From the NCBI RefSeq assembly GCF_008764295.1, contig NZ_VTQX01000010.1:58876-122875 (forward strand): 64,000 bases of DNA. Direction: 5' to 3'. The position numbers were made by a program, and so were the translations under genes. Below, one piece after another: positions 62,157 through 64,000 of this stretch; within the stretch, counting starts at the first letter, position 1, and each line of letters starts with the position of its first letter. This stretch comes from Bacillus methanolicus. Lineage in GTDB: Bacteria; Bacillota; Bacilli; Bacillales; Cytobacillaceae. Under the pieces are notes generated by a model, which was given only the letters and a program-made list of their open reading frames with translations, had not been told where the DNA came from and did no database searches.

Positions 62157-62247
62157 GGTAGTGGACTATGTAAAGATGTGATGAATTAGCATTCATAGCT
62201 TGTTATCCTTCTCCGGTACCCATTAGCTCTTTAAAGAGTTTCATTTT

Positions 62248-62601
62248 TTAGGAGTCTGCTTTTTTGCTGTTATATTTCTCATTAAATTCTAAACCTTCAA
62301 GGTTAGGATCAAGAGTGAGCGGTTCATTGCAATGCATACATATGTCGACTCGACCTAATATCTTTGTTGGTTTTTCACAGTTTGGGCATTTCACTTGAAC
62401 AGTTTTTGTGGAAAGCATGCCAATCCAAAAATAAACAACTGTACTTGCAATAATAGACAGCAAACCTAAAAACATAAAAATAGACATTAAGATTACAGAC
62501 TGCCTGAAAAATATCCCGAGATACATGATGAAAAATCCGACAAAAATCAAGCTGAGCGCAAACGTGCGGATTTTATTTATTTTACTTGAATATTTAGCCA
62601 T
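62248..62601 (-). CDS. ygzB: YgzB-family membrane protein with zinc-ribbon-like cysteines
   Basis: A 117-aa protein with two N-terminal helices ([20 protein letters not shown] and [20 protein letters not shown]) and a C-terminal soluble part with [20 protein letters not shown], two CxxC pairs likely binding zinc. It matches YgzB in length and place between perR and ygxA. Start ATG 62601 with AGGAGG. Function unknown. Confidence 0.9.
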   Translation of the reverse strand: MAKYSSKINKIRTFALSLIFVGFFIMYLGIFFRQSVILMSIFMFLGLLSIIASTVVYFWIGMLSTKTVQVKCPNCEKPTKILGRVDICMHCNEPLTLDPNLEGLEFNEKYNSKKADS

Positions 62602-62753
62602 TATTGTACCCTCCTAAGACTTAACTATATCACATAAATGAGGGTGAAATAAATGGTTAACAAGCGTTGGTGTCGAAGTTTGTCTAGAAAATTAGCAGGA
62701 GATCGTTTAGAATTGTCGAAGATATAGGCTAACAATATAATGGGGGAATGATG

Positions 62754-63629
62754 ATGGAAGACATTCTTCGTCCGATTTATCAGGAAAGGGCAAGTGACCC
62801 GAATACTCTTGGAGTATTAACAATAGAAAAAATCCAATATTCAATACCAACAACCGATACGTTTGATACGATTCTTTTAATGGTTGTTAAAGAGGCAGAA
62901 CAGCCTATATTTGTAAAGCACTATTCTTATGAAGGTAAAAAAGCCGCGCTTTATATAGTTACTGAAAAAAAGCTCAATAATTGGATACTATTAGGTTCTA
63001 ATAAGAGAATATTTGATTGGCTCTATAATGGTAAAATTGTTTTTGACCGAAATGAATATGTTGCAAAATTAAAAGAAGAGATGAAGGAATTTCCGTTCTA
63101 TGGACGAAAAATCAAAATGGGCTTGGAGTTTGCTAAGCTCATTCGTAGATACATGGATGGGAAAGCATTTTTTGAAAACCACCATTATTTGGATGCGTAT
63201 AATCATGTCATTCACTCTTTGCACCATTTGGCAAGATTATCGATTATTGAAAATGGATTCCATCCTGAAGTAACAGTTTGGAATCAAGTGAAACAAATGG
63301 AGCCTGAGATTTACAAACTTTATGTGGAATTAGTGAATAGTGATGAAACGATGGAAAAACGCTTGGAGCTTCTCTTTCTTGCAAGTGAGTTTCTCATTCA
63401 TTCACGTACAAAAGTCGGTATTAATCATTTATTAGAGGTTCTGGGTGAACGGGAATTTTGGACTTTTAACGATATGATTCGTCACGAAGAGTTAGTGGAG
63501 TATTCAGTTGATTTATCCATTTTACTCGAGTATTTGATTGAAAGAGGGTATATTGACGTTAAAAATGTGGAAACAAAAGGACAGGGTGTTTTTCATCGTT
63601 GTTACTTTGTAGCCAAAAAATTATCTTAA
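62754..63629 (+). CDS. ygxA: YgxA nucleotidyltransferase-like protein
   Basis: A 291-aa soluble protein of the YgxA family, classed as nucleotidyltransferase-like. The N-terminus MEDILRPIYQERASDPNTLG is the conserved one. Of three tandem ATGs (62748, 62751, 62754) the last is correctly placed after GGGGG. The active-site Asp pair of true transferases is not evident to me, so activity is doubtful. Always next to an rRNA operon in Bacillus, as here. Confidence 0.9.
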   Translation: MEDILRPIYQERASDPNTLGVLTIEKIQYSIPTTDTFDTILLMVVKEAEQPIFVKHYSYEGKKAALYIVTEKKLNNWILLGSNKRIFDWLYNGKIVFDRNEYVAKLKEEMKEFPFYGRKIKMGLEFAKLIRRYMDGKAFFENHHYLDAYNHVIHSLHHLARLSIIENGFHPEVTVWNQVKQMEPEIYKLYVELVNSDETMEKRLELLFLASEFLIHSRTKVGINHLLEVLGEREFWTFNDMIRHEELVEYSVDLSILLEYLIERGYIDVKNVETKGQGVFHRCYFVAKKLS

Positions 63630-63646
63630 AAAAATATAAAAAAGGG

Positions 63647-63675
63647 TTGCTTTCTTTTAAAATACTTGTTATATT
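63647..63675 (+). promoter_or_regulatory. rRNA operon promoter P1
   Basis: -35 TTGCTT (63647-63652), 17-bp spacer, -10 TATATT (63670-63675), directly after ygxA. Confidence 0.75.
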
Positions 63676-63742
63676 AATATCCGTCGCTGCGAAACGCATT
63701 GAAAAATGTTTTTCCTTTGACGGATTGCTTTTAAAAAAGATG

Positions 63743-63771
63743 TTGACATCAACATCACTACATGTTATATT
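63743..63771 (+). promoter_or_regulatory. rRNA operon promoter P2
   Basis: Consensus -35 TTGACA (63743-63748), 17-bp spacer, -10 TATATT (63766-63771). Tandem promoters are the rule for Bacillus rrn operons. Confidence 0.88.
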
Positions 63772-63826
63772 AAGAAAGTCGCTTCTGAAGCGGCACTGTG
63801 ATTGAACTTTTTGTTTTAATCATGAT

Positions 63827-63841
63827 TGCACTTTGAAAACT
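63827..63841 (+). promoter_or_regulatory. boxA-type antitermination signal in rRNA leader
   Basis: TGCACTTTGAAAACT resembles the Bacillus boxA TGCTCTTTGAAAACT, where Nus factors assemble on the transcript. Confidence 0.7.
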
Positions 63842-63883
63842 AAACAAATCATACGTCAACAAATCATAGTGGAGGCACTCTTT

Positions 63884-63916
63884 ATGAGAGCCGAAGCTAG
63901 CCAACGTTTATTATAA
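63884..63916 (+). other. Ten-codon open frame with strong ribosome-binding site in the 16S leader
   Basis: GTGGAGGCACTCTTT precedes ATG 63884, and MRAEASQRLL ends at TAA 63916, 22 bp before the mature 16S. Whether it is translated, or the sequence only serves as processing stem, cannot be told. Confidence 0.3.
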
Positions 63917-63938
63917 ACATAAGAGCTAATCTTACTCT

Positions 63939-64000
63939 TTTTTGGAGAGTTTGATCCTGGCTCAGGACGAACGCTGGCGGCGTGCCTAATACATGCAAGT
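63939..64000 (+). rRNA. 16S ribosomal RNA (5' end, partial)
   Basis: AGAGTTTGATCCTGGCTCAG (the universal 27F site, position 8 of 16S) begins at 63946, so the mature 5' end is near 63939. The sequence continues with the expected GACGAACGCTGGCGGCGTGC and runs off the window. Confidence 0.98.

Overview
The window is chromosomal DNA of a low-GC, endospore-forming Bacillaceae bacterium. The evidence is AT-rich sequence, strong GGAGG ribosome-binding sites, frequent TTG/GTG starts, two small acid-soluble spore protein genes, and a core gene order (yfhD-yfhE-yfhF-recX-yfhH-sspK-yfhJ-yfhP-mutY-fabL-sspE-ygaB-ygaC-ygaD ... ygaE-hemL(gsaB)-bcp(ygaF)-perR-ygzB-ygxA-16S rRNA) that, from memory, matches the region of the Bacillus subtilis map leading into an rRNA operon. 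I cannot name the species.

Layout. 1-21 kb is an accessory stretch of mostly single genes: the 5' part of a PotA-like polyamine ABC ATPase, an ECF sigma/anti-sigma pair, PaiB, a TipAS-type MerR regulator, a POT peptide transporter, a MOSC protein, a CcpB-like LacI regulator, a CynX/NimT MFS transporter, PepT and a cupin. It ends with a compact sulfur-transfer operon (TusA-like, DsrE, TusA-OsmC fusion, MetE-like, OsmC) divergent from a LysR regulator. Between 20.4 and 21.1 kb there is a gene-free stretch with a DnaA-box cluster and a 52-bp tandem repeat. 21-35 kb is conserved backbone: an SNF2 helicase, then the yfh/yga genes.

35.5-49.4 kb separates ygaD from ygaE. It holds an uncharacterised PTS operon (PRD regulator, ascorbate-type EIIA/EIIB/EIIC, phosphotriesterase-family hydrolase, creatininase-family hydrolase, KDGP-type aldolase, SIS protein), which looks like a complete import-to-aldol-cleavage pathway. 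It is followed by a five-gene oligopeptide ABC operon. A solitary 1490-aa glutamate synthase large subunit with a structured leader and a perfect cre site lies between ygaE and hemL. Backbone genes then resume (hemL, glutathione peroxidase, a K+ channel, bcp, a papain-like fold protein, a hydroxyacid dehydrogenase, perR with its Per box, ygzB, ygxA). The window closes with tandem rRNA promoters and the first 62 bases of a 16S gene.

A recurring feature is a dispersed palindromic element of about 140-190 bp with GCTTTGTTA ends. The best copy sits exactly on the stop codon of the MOSC gene and is flanked by a 10-bp direct repeat. Another full copy lies inside the oligopeptide operon, and partial copies occur at about 20.4, 25.9 and 58.3 kb.
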